A DNA stretch of 64,000 nucleotides from Bryopsis sp. KO-2023 (taxonomy: Eukaryota; Chlorophyta; Ulvophyceae; Bryopsidales; Bryopsidaceae): contig BSYQ01000009.1 of NCBI GenBank assembly GCA_030272585.1, forward strand, positions 434,001-498,000, written 5' to 3'. The translations under genes were made by a program, and so were the position numbers. This document shows positions 1 through 13,302 of this stretch, one piece after another. The notes beneath the pieces are model-generated. The model saw nothing but the letters and a program-made list of their open reading frames with translations, searched no databases and had not been told where the DNA came from. Each line of letters opens with the position of its first letter. Position 1 is the stretch's first letter.

Positions 1-790
1 CCTATTTCAAGTTCATGTGCACCATCATCTGTGAAGGGGGTGCCTAAGTTTCCTCAATTTTTGCTGTTTTTCAAGGTAGGGTGCACAAGATCAATACAGA
101 AAACAGTGCATGCAGCTGTCCATTTCATGTTCCTAAATTTCCGCCTTCTTCTGGGTGGTCTCATTCCGTCTCGATGTTGAATCTCTGAGACCACCAAGGG
201 GGAAAATAGCTGATCAAAACCATAAATGGATATGCCTTTATGTCCACCCAAGACCTTAGTGCATTTGTGCTTGCTATGAAAAATGGACCCTGCAAAATTT
301 AGCTTTTACACATGAATGAATCTAAGATCATTGAAGCTCTAGCTGCGGCGCCTTCTGCGTCTGTCATTGCAACGACGTGGTTTTTCACGGTCTCTTTGAG
401 ATTTGCTTTGCTCGCAGCCGGAAAGCGAAGAAGTCAGAAACTCGAGTTTCTCGCATTCTGCCGACAAATTCTTCAACTGGGGAAAAACAAAGTCAACATG
501 TCCAATCAGATTCTCGGAAACTTCTTGGAGAGAGTCCAGAGTTTCTGAGAGTGAAAACCGTGGTCCTGTTCATGACAAGCCACATTCTAGTCACCCTATT
601 CTTGTGCATCTGGGTTGCGTTTTTCACTATCTTTTCAATTCTTGGAAGCTTCTAGTAGACAAGCTGCTGGCCCTCTCCTTAGCATTGGCAAATTGTTCCT
701 AGTCTCTTTGCCTGCTCTGGCAAATTCGAGCATTAAGGTCACAGAAATATTTTTCTATTATTACGTAATGACGGAAAGAGCGCGGAGACG
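1..790. other. Unassigned left edge; possible exon at about 419-702 (+)
   Basis: No gene can be assigned here with confidence. A good-looking acceptor (pyrimidine-rich, ending in CAG near 418) is followed by a plus-strand open frame to 702. It has a hydrophilic Ser/Glu-rich beginning and a more hydrophobic end. Two other plus frames are also open over part of this stretch, so the reading is not secure. It could be the last exon of a gene entering from the left, or chance. Confidence 0.2.
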
Positions 791-1954
791 TCAAGGCCCC
801 ACCTGAACGGCGTGGAGGTCTTTCAATATCTCCACCGCTTGGCGAAAAAGCATACCCCTCAAACTCGCACACTTTTCCAATATCTTTCGACACTCTTCCC
901 CGCACGTCCGTTCGCTTTGGGTCAATTTGCAAGACGTCGTCACAACGCCTCCGTCCCTGGGCAGAGATTCCACCGACACTCCGCACGCCGCCGCCATAGC
1001 TTCGTCAAAAAGACCTTCGAACCCCGTTGGGCCTCCATTTCGCTCCAGCAGTTTCAAACGAATGGGTCGCACCCCGCCGATCAGTACTAGCGACGTCTCA
1101 AACTGGTGCTTCAGCAACCGTGCTTGTTCCTCTCTCTGGATGGTCACGATCGCATGTCCGTTAGGCTTAAGACTCACAGGATCGACTAGACGCTGGACTT
1201 TTTCGACAACGTCGAACTGTGAAAACCAGTCGCGAATCTCGTCTGCGCTCACAGAGCTTGCGACCCCTCTCAGCCAGAACGTCCTGTCTCTTCCCACGAT
1301 TTCAGGCCCCCCGTTTACCGCATTCAACACCCCGTTCGAAGGTAAAGTCTCGCGTATCGCATTGGCCAACGTCGCAATGTACTGACGTCTGACCCTGTCT
1401 TTCAAGGATTGTCTCGCCTCGTCTTTCTCGGCCCAATCCAACCCCAGCGCACCCATATTGTTCAGTTGTGCGAAATGTGCAGACACAGGCTTGTACTGCG
1501 TGCCTTTGGGGCTGAAGATGTCGAAGCAACCGAAGTCTACGGCTTGCCCGTCGTCGACGTCAGACCGCATCTCCGTCCAGAAAGGAAAGTGCGCTATCAA
1601 GGGGCGAGGCACCGAACTGCCCGGGAGTTTGATGTACATCGAATCCAGTGTTGAGAGGCCCTCCACCGCAAGCTCGTAAGTCTCGAATTCCAAGCAACCC
1701 CAACCACCATAGAACACACCACCTGCAGATGGCACCGCGGTCGCCGCGAACCGAACATCCTTCACGCCTACTAGTTTCGAACGAAACTGTTCCTCCATGT
1801 CGACTTGGTTGAATCCCCATCCGAGGTTGTCCACGCACAGTGTCCTCCCGGGTTTGAATCCGTTAATTTTTCCGTCGTCCCTCCGCATCTTCAGCAACGC
1901 TTTCACTCGGAGCACTGGCCCCACCTCTCCATCGTCAAGCTTCAACCTTTTCAT
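791..1954 (-). CDS. Protein with two RNA-recognition motifs
   Basis: One uninterrupted minus-strand frame of about 387 codons counted from the first in-frame ATG (1954). The frame extends upstream to a TGA and contains a GTG at 1987, so a spliced upstream exon is possible. Two segments look like RRM folds. The first, around residues 37-100, starts RTLCVDNLGW. The second, around residues 220-305, starts RTFWLRGV and contains a VEKVQRLVD-type strand. Between them lies a charged linker; the tail is rich in Cys, Lys and Glu. RRM proteins bind RNA and act in splicing, mRNA fate or translation, but this one cannot be placed in a named family. It is head-to-head with the WDR13-like gene, 228 bp apart. 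The lack of introns is unusual for this window. Confidence 0.7.
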   Translation of the reverse strand: MKRLKLDDGEVGPVLRVKALLKMRRDDGKINGFKPGRTLCVDNLGWGFNQVDMEEQFRSKLVGVKDVRFAATAVPSAGGVFYGGWGCLEFETYELAVEGLSTLDSMYIKLPGSSVPRPLIAHFPFWTEMRSDVDDGQAVDFGCFDIFSPKGTQYKPVSAHFAQLNNMGALGLDWAEKDEARQSLKDRVRRQYIATLANAIRETLPSNGVLNAVNGGPEIVGRDRTFWLRGVASSVSADEIRDWFSQFDVVEKVQRLVDPVSLKPNGHAIVTIQREEQARLLKHQFETSLVLIGGVRPIRLKLLERNGGPTGFEGLFDEAMAAACGVSVESLPRDGGVVTTSCKLTQSERTCGEECRKILEKCASLRGMLFRQAVEILKDLHAVQVGP

Positions 1955-2182
1955 TTCTTCTCTTTCTAGGAACGCATCCCTATCCACTCTAGAAGCTCGT
2001 TTTTTCCATCAACGAACCACTCTTCGGCACCACCTGACGTCCTCCAGCAACTCTCACAAAACTGGCTTCGAAACCAGCCACGCAGTTATTGAATTCGCTT
2101 CTATGTCGGACAGAGAAATCCACTGTCAAGAAACGCTCACTCTTTTGGTATGTTTGAGGGGCGAGAGGGGAAGTAGCGTCCT

Positions 2183-5100
2183 ATGATGGACTCCGTGGAG
2201 TATTCTGGGTTGCGTCAATATCTTCTGAGTTCAGGAACCAGAGAGTCTCGCGTTCGGAAGGAAGTGAGAAAAGCCAATTGCACGGATTCTACTTCGGTTT
2301 TTTCGTTGCCTGTTGCGGAGAGTGCTCATTGGCCTTATTTTGCATACTGTTTTTCCAGTTATGGAGCTGTAATGGGATATCATATGCGACCTACCGAAAA
2401 TATCTAAAGTGAGTGTGACTATTTTATTTCCTGGAGCGATACATTACATACATACATTTGAAGGTTTTTTCCAGACATTCATGTGTTGGGTTTTCTTTGG
2501 AGAGTGAAAACGATCCATTCTACAATGTTGAAAATATTTTTCCTGGTCAGCCCAAAACTTGCAGGATATTTGATGGATTGTAAGTGATCAAAATGCATGG
2601 AGGTCAGTCAATAGGAAATGTCTCCAACAAATATTTTGGGGGCACAAGGAGAAGGTGTTTTGAAGTGTCTTTTTATTGCTATTTTTTTTTTCTCTTAAGC
2701 AGCCATGTCAGAGAATTTGGATTTCCCGAGGAGCAAGACTTATCATCACCTTCGATGGCTGTCTATTTGAGAAGATCAAGTGCAGACAAATTGCCGGCTT
2801 ATCCGGGAGGAGGTCACAGGAGTCGACCATCCAAGCTCCCTGCTGTGTATTCATTTTCAGGTGCCGATTTTGGAAGAAAAAAAAACAGGAAAAATTACAG
2901 ATGCATGAGAAAAAAAAAGAGTTGGGATCGAGTGGTTTTCTAAAATAACTTGGCTGAGCAAACAAATTGTAGGTGTGAGGCATATTCTGGACGATTGCAA
3001 ATCTAGCATCACGGTGGTGAGCTACGGTCATTTGAGCACCGAGCTCCTGGCTTATGGAAGCGCTGATGGAAAAGTGTGGGTGGCTACACTGGGTGTCGAC
3101 ACAAAAGTCAAAAAGGTTGAATCTGATTTAAGGAATAAATATGTCCATGAAGTTCTCACCCTGATTTTTTTGTACCATCGAGAAATATTTTTCAGAACAA
3201 TACTGAATCGAGGCAAAGAGCTGAAACATAATCACCCGCATGCGGGTACCATTCTTGGGATCTGAGTTCAAATTAAATTTTTGTATTTATTGCCCACCTT
3301 TTTTTTTAACAAATACTGTTGTGTTTCTTGTGGGTTTGGGTGTGGACAATTGCACTCAAATTTTCTTGAACTTTTTTTTTCAATATTGTGAATGGTGCAG
3401 TTGGATGGAGGCCACACCAAAGAGGTTCAAGACTTGGACTGGTCTATGGATAACAGTTTGCTTTTGACTTGTGGGCTGGAAGGGTGCGTTTGCCTATGGA
3501 GCGTCGATAAGGGAGTTCTGTTCAGAAAATTCACATTCAAAAATCCACCGCATGGCTGCAGGTATGTCATTTTCAGCCACTCTTTCAGCAAATATTTTCC
3601 TTCCTGTATGGTTTTAATTTTTTTTTTTCAAACCAAATACACAAATAAGTAAATCTGTGGAGAGCTGTTCTTTTTGTCGAGCTTTTCTATTTATTAGCAA
3701 TGCACAGGCTGTTTTGGGATTGGGCTCTGACTGCGATTGTTCAATTTTCTCAACTTTCAAAGCGTAAAATGAAAAAAAGAAATCACCTCGGTTATGACAA
3801 AGTAAAACAAAAAATGAAAAGTGAACAAGCAATTATGTTGAGAGAAGTTCTGCTTGATAAGCCCTGGTTGTGCCTTTTTGATGTAAGGTTTCATGCATTG
3901 AACCAGAACTTGATATTCGTAGCGTCCGGTGGTGATATGATGGTTTACAATGGCAGCACAGGTGACTCTTTCCACAGGTGACTTTTCAGGCTGCAAGAAA
4001 TTTCTTAAAGCAGTATTATTTTGGTGCCCAAACAAATAAATCTTGTACTGGAAAAATACTCAGAGATTGCATTTGCTGTTTGTTCTCCCAAGGGGATGGT
4101 TCTTTAAACTGACCATTTAGCGAGCGATATCTCTCCACCAGAAAAAAAATGCATTGAATGGAAAAATCAATCAATACCATTACCGCCAGATAGAGTAGGG
4201 TAGGGATATGACAAAATGCCGCTATTTCTTTTTTCCATCGGTGGAATATTTCACAGACAGTTTTTTTTTACTTCCCTTTTTTTTCGCAATCAGCCTTCTA
4301 ACAAATAAGTTTCATCCTGGGGTAGTTCCAAGTGTAATTTTGGAAAAGTGCTGTTCCATGCGATGATCATCTATTGTGGAATTTGCTAGGGTCAGAAGCA
4401 ATGAGACACAACATAATCCCTGCAAGTCTGGGAGATCATATTACAGGTAGGTTTGTGCAAATGATGAATTATGCAAATTAAACAAATTATGTGCACACTT
4501 GCACTCGGCCTTTTGACTGTGTGTAAAATAATTTCAATAATTTCAATGTGTGGAAGATGTTTAGAAACAAAACATGGGAAATCCTGGGAAAGTGAAAGCA
4601 GGTAGTTAGGTTTCCTCATGAAATTATAGAAGCAATTTTGATCTTTCTTGTTTTGCGTATGCATAGAATTTTTATTATTTATTATATTCAGGGGGGAAAG
4701 GGGGTTGAAGGAGGGGTGAAATATTGAAAAAAGCCTCCCAACCTGGCTGAAATTGCTCGACACTGTGTACACCCGAAACGATTTGATTGTTCAGTGTTGT
4801 TCCTATTACAGCCGTGGCTTCCAGCAACACCTTTCTGTTCGTGGGGGATAGCGGAGGCACCCTCCACATGCTGAAATGGGAGCTCCGATCGGGGGTGTTG
4901 AAACCGTTGAGTTTGTGCTATCACGTGTCCCATCCACTGGGCAAAGAGTCAGCCGTCTCAGGAATCCAGCACCAGGGCTACACAAGCATAACCAAAGGGG
5001 CCGGTTTGCTGGTCACCTATGCTGATAGCACCGTCGGGATCTACAAAGTTCATGATGGGGTGAGCATGGCAGAATCTCTTGTGGATTTCTGAAATAGCCC

Positions 5101-6078
5101 TCGTGAAATAGAAATAGTCAGGTTTGCATGCGATCCAAGTGTTTTCCCAATTTCAAATGACCCGAGTGGAACCTTTTTCATAAAAATTCTTGTACGAACA
5201 TCGACCACTGCTGAGACTATAGATCATGCAATCCATGAAATGGCATTTCATGGCTGTTTGGCATCATTGAGTATGACATACAAGGGGGAAGGAAAAGGGG
5301 GGTCTGATCCCCTCATGTTCGGGAAGTATCACTGACAATGGGCTATATTCCACAGCACACCCTCCTGTCGCAGTTTTCCTTTTGGAATGTGAGTTCTCCA
5401 CCACCACCACCATGACTGTCACCACCAAATAACGTCCACCTGACATTTGCAGTGCTATAAGAGCTAGTGCTCATTCATACCCATAGTGCTCTGGAATATT
5501 GTCCACGGCGGTGTGTCTTTTTTCAGTTTGCATTTTCCTTGTATGTCACACTCTCTGATGTGGTTTTTTCTCACAATTGGTTTTGCAATTTCCCCAACCA
5601 CCATCAGCAAAGGAATCTGTAACGGTCGAAATGGAATGCATAATATCTCGCAGAGATTAAAGAGATATCTTTCGTCCAGTTTCTTTTTTATCACTGTGTT
5701 TGTGTGTGTGTGTTTGCTTCCCTCTCCCCCACTGTGTGTGAAATGCAGAGTTCAATGTGGCCCGAGCTGATGATCAAATGCACCATGCCTCCAGCAGCCC
5801 GTCGAATTAATGCTGTATGGTGTCCACCTGCCAACCCCACCGAATCCGAACACATCGCCATGGGTGGGGAAGACACCAATGTGCATGTCTACGATGTGAC
5901 CAGAGTGAAGAGCGTCCCTGTGGTGGTGAATGAACTGCAAGCTCATGCGGTGCCTGTGGTGGCGGTGTGCTGGAGTTTCGATGAGTTGGGGCTGGCCTCT
6001 GGCGATTGCGAAGGCACCGTGATTGTGTGGAAGAGAAATGACTCAGAGACATCTTCCAGGAGGACGACATCTATGTAG
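2183..6078 (+). CDS. WD40 repeat protein, WDR13-like
   Basis: A multi-exon beta-propeller protein. Exons can be followed at about 2183-2385, 2704-2860, 2974-3113, 3401-3561, 3889-3978, 4814-5058 and 5750-6078; an extra small exon near 2480-2560 is possible. Successive blades read GGHTKEVQDLDWS, then DNSLLLTCGLEGCVCLWS, then AMGGEDTNVHVYDV, and finally AHAVPVVAVCWSFDELGLAS ending in GTVIVWKRND. The order and wording of the blades, the short basic N-terminus and the C-terminal VIVW+R end match animal WDR13, a nuclear WD40 protein of poorly defined scaffold function. The family call is from memory of those motifs. The first ATG pair at 2183 is the likely start. Large AT-rich introns separate the exons. 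Confidence 0.75.
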
Positions 6079-6654
6079 GGTGGGGCTTTGGGTTCAATTG
6101 TCAATTTTATGTGGGCTGCAGTGAACCGCACAAGAACAATGGTCAAGTGGTCATGAGATGATAGTTTGCCCTTTACAAGGTGTCCATTGTTTGGAGAGTG
6201 GGAAATCATGGATGTGAGGGCTTGTTGTTTGTCGGATCGGGGGGTGAATGAGAGAGAATAATGTGGTGTGTTGATTATTGATTGTATATTGGTAGCTCTT
6301 CAAATGAGATTTAAATGGATGAGTTTGGGCAGGGATGGCCTTGTAAGATTTTGTGAACCTCCTCTCGTTAAAGATGTTACAGCTGGTTGGTTCGTGGATT
6401 CTTGCCACAGATCGATATCCAATCATTGAAAAAGCATCCCGAGCCTAACGCGCAACAGAATCCAAGGCCCCAATTCGTGCCTTGGTGAGACCTCCCCTTC
6501 ACTTGTACGATATTTCACCCGTGGGTCAGCGCAAAACGAAGTCTCCAGCCAATGCTCGAAACCCTAATTTTTCTCAACCCGACAACGTTTTCCATGTCGG
6601 CCTGACGTCCCTATCACGTGCGTGACTTCAGCGCAGCTCCAACACACACACGCG

Positions 6655-9600
6655 ATGAAAGCATCCAACCAGCCTGCACATGGTAAGACTCGAGCCTAAC
6701 CGACAAGAGTAGAATTTCAGAATAACAGAGAGAAAGATAGTCGAATCAAAGACTGGTTGGGCAGAGCTGACGTCTTTGTGACGACTTTATATGGATCAAC
6801 CACAGTCGCTCCGCAACGATCGGCGTCAGGGCCTGCTGCCAAACTGGAGCATGTTGCTGAGAGATTCCAGACATTTTACAATGATCTGGAACAGGAAAAA
6901 CAAGTAGGTCCCATAGTGAGCAGCCATTTGCTGTTGAAGTCTGGATCCAAGCTGACATTTTTTCAATGGGCTGCGACATGATGTTCGAGATATCATCCCA
7001 GGCTTGCATAGAAATCTGGAGGGTATTTTTTGTTCAATGGTGACTGTCTTTTCTTCTGTAGAAAGGAAACAATAGGTGTAATATTGGACTGCATGTTTGT
7101 TTGGATTTCCTTTAGAGTGTTAGGACGACTGAAATTTGAGATTAGATCAAATATTTTATGCCATGAGGGGGGGGGGGTAGTTCAGGGAAACGAAAGCACT
7201 CAACTTTTCTCAAAATAAATTTGCAGCAAAGACGACTGACTGAAGCCACCCGTTTTCAACAAATGCAAGATGTCATAGCAAAACTGGAGAGAAGCATTGA
7301 GGTGGGTTGCAAAAAAATTGGCATCTCGTCAACAATTTTCAGTTCAGGATTTTTCAGTTTGGACGATTTTGTCTTTCGAAGTCCCAAAAAAGAACATCTG
7401 CAAAAGTGAAAATCAAGAAAATAAACAAACTAAAATTGGTGTAAACTTTTTCTCGTTTGTTTCGCCTTGTCTTATTGACTTCCGCGAAAATTTGATAAGA
7501 ATTAAATGAATGATTGTCCATTCAGGCAGAGGTTCGACGGCGAGCTGAATCGGATAAAAAATTGCAAGGCCATTTTGAGGGGGAGGTACGTCGATTGCAA
7601 GATCGTGTGTGTTTGCAAATCAACGAATGGCAAGAATCTTTCAAAACAAACATCGAAGGCCTCGGAAGAGAAATCCAAGACATGCAACGAATGTTGAAGT
7701 AAGCAAGAAAAAGAAAATGACCAAAAAAAAGTCCTTTTAATTTAAAAAAAGAGCATGTAAGTTTCCTGGTTGGAAGAAAGTGGGCAGCTTGGGTGATGGA
7801 AAGGTTTCTATTTGGAAAGGAAAAAACATCAGTTTTAGAAACAAAATCAATGAAGAGTCGATTGAAAGATTTAACTATGAGACCAAATTGTGGTTGGGCT
7901 GGATGAATCTGGCGCTCTTATTCGTGACTATAACTTGTTTTCAGAAAAAAAGGCCTTTCCAAAAAAAATAGAAACTGTTCATATGCATACATTCTCTTGA
8001 ATTAAAAGCAAACTAAAAATCAAACATTTGTGCAAGCATTTGGCAACCTCGTCAGTGGTTTTCTTAGCACCAGATTTGGATATGCTTCATGAACAGGGTT
8101 ATTCTACTTTCCAGCAAAGAAATAGTAGTATTGATTTTGAAAACAGGAATTATGACAAATAAATATAGAGGCAGGGTAAATTTGAAACAATTATATTCTG
8201 ACTAATTTTTGAAGGGATGAAAGAGAGGAAAGGATAGCTGAGGCAGACCAAGTCGCTCAAAAAGTTATTGGAAAAGTGGAAGAGTGTGCTGCTGGAATCG
8301 ATGACGGTAAGGCCAAAAAGAAAACAGAGGGATCCTTCTTGAAACATGAGTCCTTGAAAAAAAGGCGAAAAGATTGCGTTCCACACAATAGAGTGTATTT
8401 CATATCGGCATCTGATCCAAAATAAGCAACTTTTTTTCTTCCTGAGCTGGACTGGGAAGAGCTTGTAAAAAAGGTTAACAAAACTCGAAATCTGGAGCCA
8501 GTCGGAAGTTTGTATTTTCTTTTGTGTGGAATATGAGTTTTATGTTGAGGAAGATGCTTGGACAAATTGACCAATTAGCTTGATGCTGTCTATCGTAATT
8601 GATTTAGCAAAAGAAATTAAGTGAAAAAAAACAACAATTCTTGATTGAAACAGAAAGGGTGGCTCGATTGGAACGAGAAGCCCACACACTGAAAAGAGTC
8701 GGAGAAGATATTTTTAGAGTGCAGGAAAAAATTGACGAGGAAGCTTCTATCAGGTGTGCAAAAATGTTCCACCATGGCTAGGAAAGATGATGTTGAAAAA
8801 TAACAGGAATATAAGGGACAAATAAGAAGAAAACGTAACGGGTGATTTTCAGAGATGTTTTTTGATGTCCACAGAAAAATTACAGGATTTTTTTGTGTTG
8901 TTTAGTGTGCTTCTTTTATTATCACTCTGTGCTCAGTTGGGGTTGATTTCAAGAAGGAACAGGGGTGCATTTAAGATTCCCTCACCTTTTTTTACCATTT
9001 TTTTGAAGGAAGACATTTTTGTCTTTTTCCCACTCGCGATCTACCAACAGTTGTAGGGGTTTAACCATCCTAATGAGGGCACTTTTCAACGAACTCTTTT
9101 TTTTATGAAAATTGAGTCACTGCTTGCAACAAGCCTTCTGAACGAATAAGAAAGGTTCCCCAACAAAGCGTGTTGTTCTTTTGATCAAATGGATTATGGA
9201 TGCTTACATCTCATTTCTTGAACTCCTGTGAAGATCCAGGACCGACTACCATGGAGATAGTAGACTACTATTAGTAGTAGTCGAATATTAAGGAACTTGT
9301 GTTGAATTAAATCAAACTTGGGCTGAATTGGGTATGAAAAAAGTACTGCTGATTTTACAGGGAAAGCGACATCTCGAAGATGAGGGGGGAAATGCAAGAA
9401 GTTATGGGTGAGCATGAACATTTTGCAATGTTGGGTTTTTTTGTCCACTTGAAAAAAAAAAGAAATGAGTTTGGATGGGGAAAACCAGCCCAGAGGTTGA
9501 AAAACCAAACAGGAATCTTGAGATATTTGTACACTGTTGGCTGCTTCCACAAAGTATTGGTAAAATGACAATGAAAGAGCGGGTGTACTTGATACCCGCT

Positions 9601-10187
9601 CAAGCTGCAACCTGAAGTTTTGGGGTTTTTTAAATCGTTTTGACCATAGAAATACCATGATGTGGTTAGATATCGATATGTTGGATGGCAGTGACTGTGG
9701 GTGGAGGCGGTCCTCCCCCCTCCAGTTTTACCATTGTTCCATCCCTGTACGATGTGGCGGGGTTTGACATACTGTTGACCAGAAAATAAAGCAAAACCTT
9801 GGAAATAGCTCTATTGTTTTCTCTTTGCTTGTAGTTTGGTCAATTTGAACTTCAAAAAAAAATTCCATCGAAAGCCATTGCTGGAAACCATTGAATTCTT
9901 ATGATTTAAGAACCTTTCTGAACACTTTACCCATGTCAACTCAAGCTTGAAACGACGATGGTAGCATTTTTTTTAGTGATTTTTGACCGTTTTGTCTGGT
10001 TGCAGGGGTTAGAAATTCATCCGAAAGCAAATTTCAATCCGTGGTATTGGAGGAAATCAATCAAATAAAAGCCAAGGTTCAGGCTGAAACGGAAGCCAGA
10101 GTGGCCGAGGACGAAGAAATCGTCAATGCCATCAACGACTACACCAGAGCCTTACAAGATGGCCTTCGGATCGTCAGTCAGACATAA
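6655..10187 (+). CDS. SF-assemblin (striated fibre assemblin / beta-giardin family)
   Basis: An almost entirely coiled-coil protein in about eight exons: ~6655-6686, 6721-6903, 7227-7302, 7526-7700, 8213-8307, 8653-8753, 9360-9407 and 10006-10187. A short Ser/Thr/Pro head (DVFVTTLYGSTT) is followed by a rod, with segments such as RLTEATRFQQMQDVIAKLE, SDKKLQGHFEGEVRRLQDRV, ERIAEADQVAQKVIGKVEEC and EEIVNAINDYTRALQDGLR. This order matches SF-assemblin, which forms the striated microtubule-associated fibres (rootlets) of flagellar basal bodies in green algae. It implies a flagellate stage. The 5' end is uncertain: the ATG at 6655 reaches the second exon only through a very short intron of about 30-38 bases whose exact borders are unclear. 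Confidence 0.85.
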
Positions 10188-10694
10188 AAAACACGATCGA
10201 GATCTGCTTTCTTCCACCACCAATGACCCAGCCATACACAGCCACGAAAGCAGAAACACACAGTTAAAAAAATCTCCAAAAATTCAAGTGTATGGTCCAG
10301 AGAAACACTTTTGGAAATTATTTTCGCCAGGGTTGTGCAAGTTGAGAAGAAAGCCACAGTTTTGGAAAAAGGACGCCACACGAACTACTCTTTTTTTTCC
10401 AGCAATTGATGTAGAAAGTGAGTTTTTTTTTGAAAGAGTAGAGAAACCAGAAAAACAGGGTAGCATCGATGAAATGGGCCTTTAAATAACAAAGATATAA
10501 AAAGGAGCCACTTAGAAAACAGTCCACAATCTATTTCAAAACACGAAAGCAACAAAATTGTTTCTGTTGAAAGAGAAACCCAGCCCGAAACCGTTTCAGA
10601 GAACCAAGCCTATTTTTGCATGTTGAAAGAAAGAAAACTAGAATTCCCTGCGAGAGGTTTGAAAACAAAACAAAGAGAAATCGCTACACGGGGA
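10188..10694. other. Intergenic, convergent 3' ends
   Basis: AT-rich stretch between the stops of SF-assemblin (+) and TRM10 (-). Short open frames on both strands lack domain-like sequence. I see no gene; it should hold both 3' untranslated regions. Confidence 0.5.
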
Positions 10695-13028
10695 TCAAGA
10701 CTCCTTTGGCTTTTTTGAGGTTTCTTGGGTGTCTTTTTCGGCTTCTTCAGTGCCTGCGTCTTTTCTTTTCCTATTTGGAATCACTCTTTCCAGAGCCGTT
10801 TCCCAGGAGCCAGTATCTCTGCGATGCGACATGATGGCCACGCATTGATCCACTGTCAAAACCTGTTTTGAAGTAAACACGACAAAAAAAAACACAACCC
10901 AGATTTCATTGTCATTTTGTTTCACACACAGAAACATTTCAACATTTCATGAACATTACATTACATTTCAACGGAAATCGTGGGAAAAAAGTGACTCTTT
11001 TTTTTTCAGAAATGCTGAATTGATCGAGCATATCTGTCTTGATAATATATAAAAAAAATCACGCAGTCACCTGCAAAAAATTTACAGAACACTGTGTATA
11101 TACATTTTGCCTTTGTAAAGGAACAGCATTTTCTTGACTGGTAAAAAACTTGAGAAAAAGGAAACCCATGTATTTTATAAAACAAAACAAGAAGCGTTGC
11201 ACTGCACAAGATACAGAAATGCGTACCGTTGATGCTTTCATCGACAAATGTTGGTCAATGGGAAAAGCTGCAGTCTTGATTTCGTTTTCTTTTGCCTTTT
11301 TGAAAGTAAATCCTTTATGCCTGTTTCTGTCGACGAAGCCTCCAATAACGTAGATAGCTTTCTCATCCAGTTCTTCAAGAATGTTTTGCGAATCGGGGGT
11401 CAAATAAACGATGTTTTCACGCTCGGACTCGAAAAACTCCAGATAAGATCTGGAATCCGTGGTCACTGCCCACTCCCCCCCCTCGGCCACAGTCCTGGCA
11501 AAAAAAAAGGGAAGAAATTTTGACCAATAATTTGCATGGTTTTTGCACAGGAGGAAAAACTACATTTCAAGGTTCCAACATTGCACTACCCAATCACATT
11601 GGGATCTACCGTATTTTCTTGTTTAGGTTTTCATTTTCTCAGTTGGCATGGAGGATTTTCAGCACTGTTTCGTTCAAGACGTGTTGGTTAAAAAAAGAGA
11701 AAAAAAAAACTTTTCGACGGATGTAAAAAAACGCACCATTGCTTTTGGAATCTCTCCTTTACAGGGCCATTAAAATCGGTGAAGAGCAGATGGAATGGTT
11801 TTTCGGCTTTCCCGATGTTGGCATAGCTCATTCCCAGCTGCTGGCACATTGAGCACACCTCCTTTTCGTACATTAAATGTGCAAACCCCATGTCGATGAC
11901 TAATCTTGGACCATTCTCCATGGCCTCCATCAATTTTTTTTTCTTGTTTGCTTTGTCTAGTTTATTTTGGTCTGACTTGGCCTGGATATAAAAAATAAAA
12001 AACCACATCACATGTCACATTTATGTAACCCCAGCTGTGTTTTTCCTAACAAGGCAAATTTCAACAAATCACCTATTTCAGATTACTTTTTTTCTTTTCT
12101 GTCCAGCTGAAAATAATTAACTCCGCCAACTATAAAAAGATCAGGTCCATCTTCACATCAGCCAAAAAATAAATAATTACAAGTATCAAGATTTTATTTC
12201 AGCACGTACAAAACCTGATTTACTGAAGAAACAACAACAAAAGGTACACACAACAGAAAAGGCTCCATCCTTTGAACATACTCGAAAAAGGGAAGAAAAC
12301 AGGGTGAAAGGGGTGGAACAAAAATCATGCTATCCAACAGCTCTTACTCTCTTGATCTTGGCTCTTCTCTCCTTCTCCTCCTCTGGCAATTCACTAAATC
12401 TTTTGAGAGCCTCTTCTTTTCTCTTCTTTTTTTCTTCTTTCACCTTGATTTTTTCTTCCGCCTTCCTCGCTTTCCTCCTAAAAAAAAATACGAATATTAT
12501 CTTGCCAAATTACCTCCCTCCCCCGGACAAAAAAAAAATCCTCTTTCTGGACAGATTTGTTCTGTAAATTTTTTCCTGCAGACAATGATACCATGTTCTT
12601 ATTATTTTCTTGAATAACTTGGGTCCGAAACTGGTCTTTGTCACAATGATAATCGAAAAAAAAGGAAGGGAGATTATTCAATACCCGGCTCAAAAGCGTA
12701 CTCTTCATATTTCGCCTGCCTCCTCTGTCTCCTTTTTGATACAGGAATGTCACTCCCTGTGGGAGTAATATCAGTCTCCTCTGGGATATCACTTTTTGGC
12801 ACTGCCTCCATGGACTCTTGCCCATCCACCTCCTGGGAGAAGAACAAAGCATCTCAAGAAAATAGGACGACTGTTCATACAGATATCACAGCTCTGTGAG
12901 TGAAACAAGTGACCAGAAGCAAGTGGATTCAGAAAAAAACGACGACCAAAAAAGAAACAAACGAAGCGGAAAGGTGACGAAACCTGTGGAATATACGATA
13001 TTACCTTCTCGGCCGTCGGTTCGGACAT
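10695..13028 (-). CDS. TRM10: tRNA (guanine-N1) methyltransferase, TRM10 family
   Basis: Six exons read on the minus strand: 13005-13028 (MSEPTAEK), 12685-12832, about 12350-12470, about 11740-11990, about 11226-11476 and 10695-10862. The second and third exons encode a charged Lys/Glu-rich N-terminal region. The catalytic SPOUT domain follows: LVIDMGFAHLM, NIVYLTPDSQNILEELDE, YVIGGFVDRNRHKG, then VLTVDQCVAIM and a Lys/Glu-rich tail. The segment containing the Asp of GGFVDRNR is the family hallmark. The enzyme uses S-adenosylmethionine to methylate N1 of purine 9 in tRNA, in nucleus or cytosol. The exon 2/3 junction has alternative acceptors; the frame fits best with one inside the GGAAAG tract. 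It is head-to-head with the TPR/DnaJ gene 274 bp away. Confidence 0.9.
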
Positions 13029-13302
13029 TTTCGCCTCCTGGCCCTTCAAAGAAAGCGTATGACGTCCAATGCGAAGGAACTCACCACGCGACCGATTCCC
13101 CTCAAGAACAGAATGCGAATGTGTACGACAATTGTCCAGTTTAACCGTCAGGATATCGTGTACTGCGGGTGCTAGCAGTGCTTTGCAGCTGGCACACTTT
13201 AACGACACAGCCAGAGGTCTCAGAACCACAGAGTGGCCGCTTTGTCTCGTTGGCCGGCAATATTCCTGGTTACTGTGGGCTGTGGGTGAGTTTGGTAGTT
13301 GG

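Noticed and set aside
13069..13302. Upstream extension of the TPR/DnaJ frame
   Set aside because: The extension lies in the divergent promoter near TRM10 and lacks features; the ATG at 13303 begins the Gly/Ser/Arg-rich head typical of the protein.
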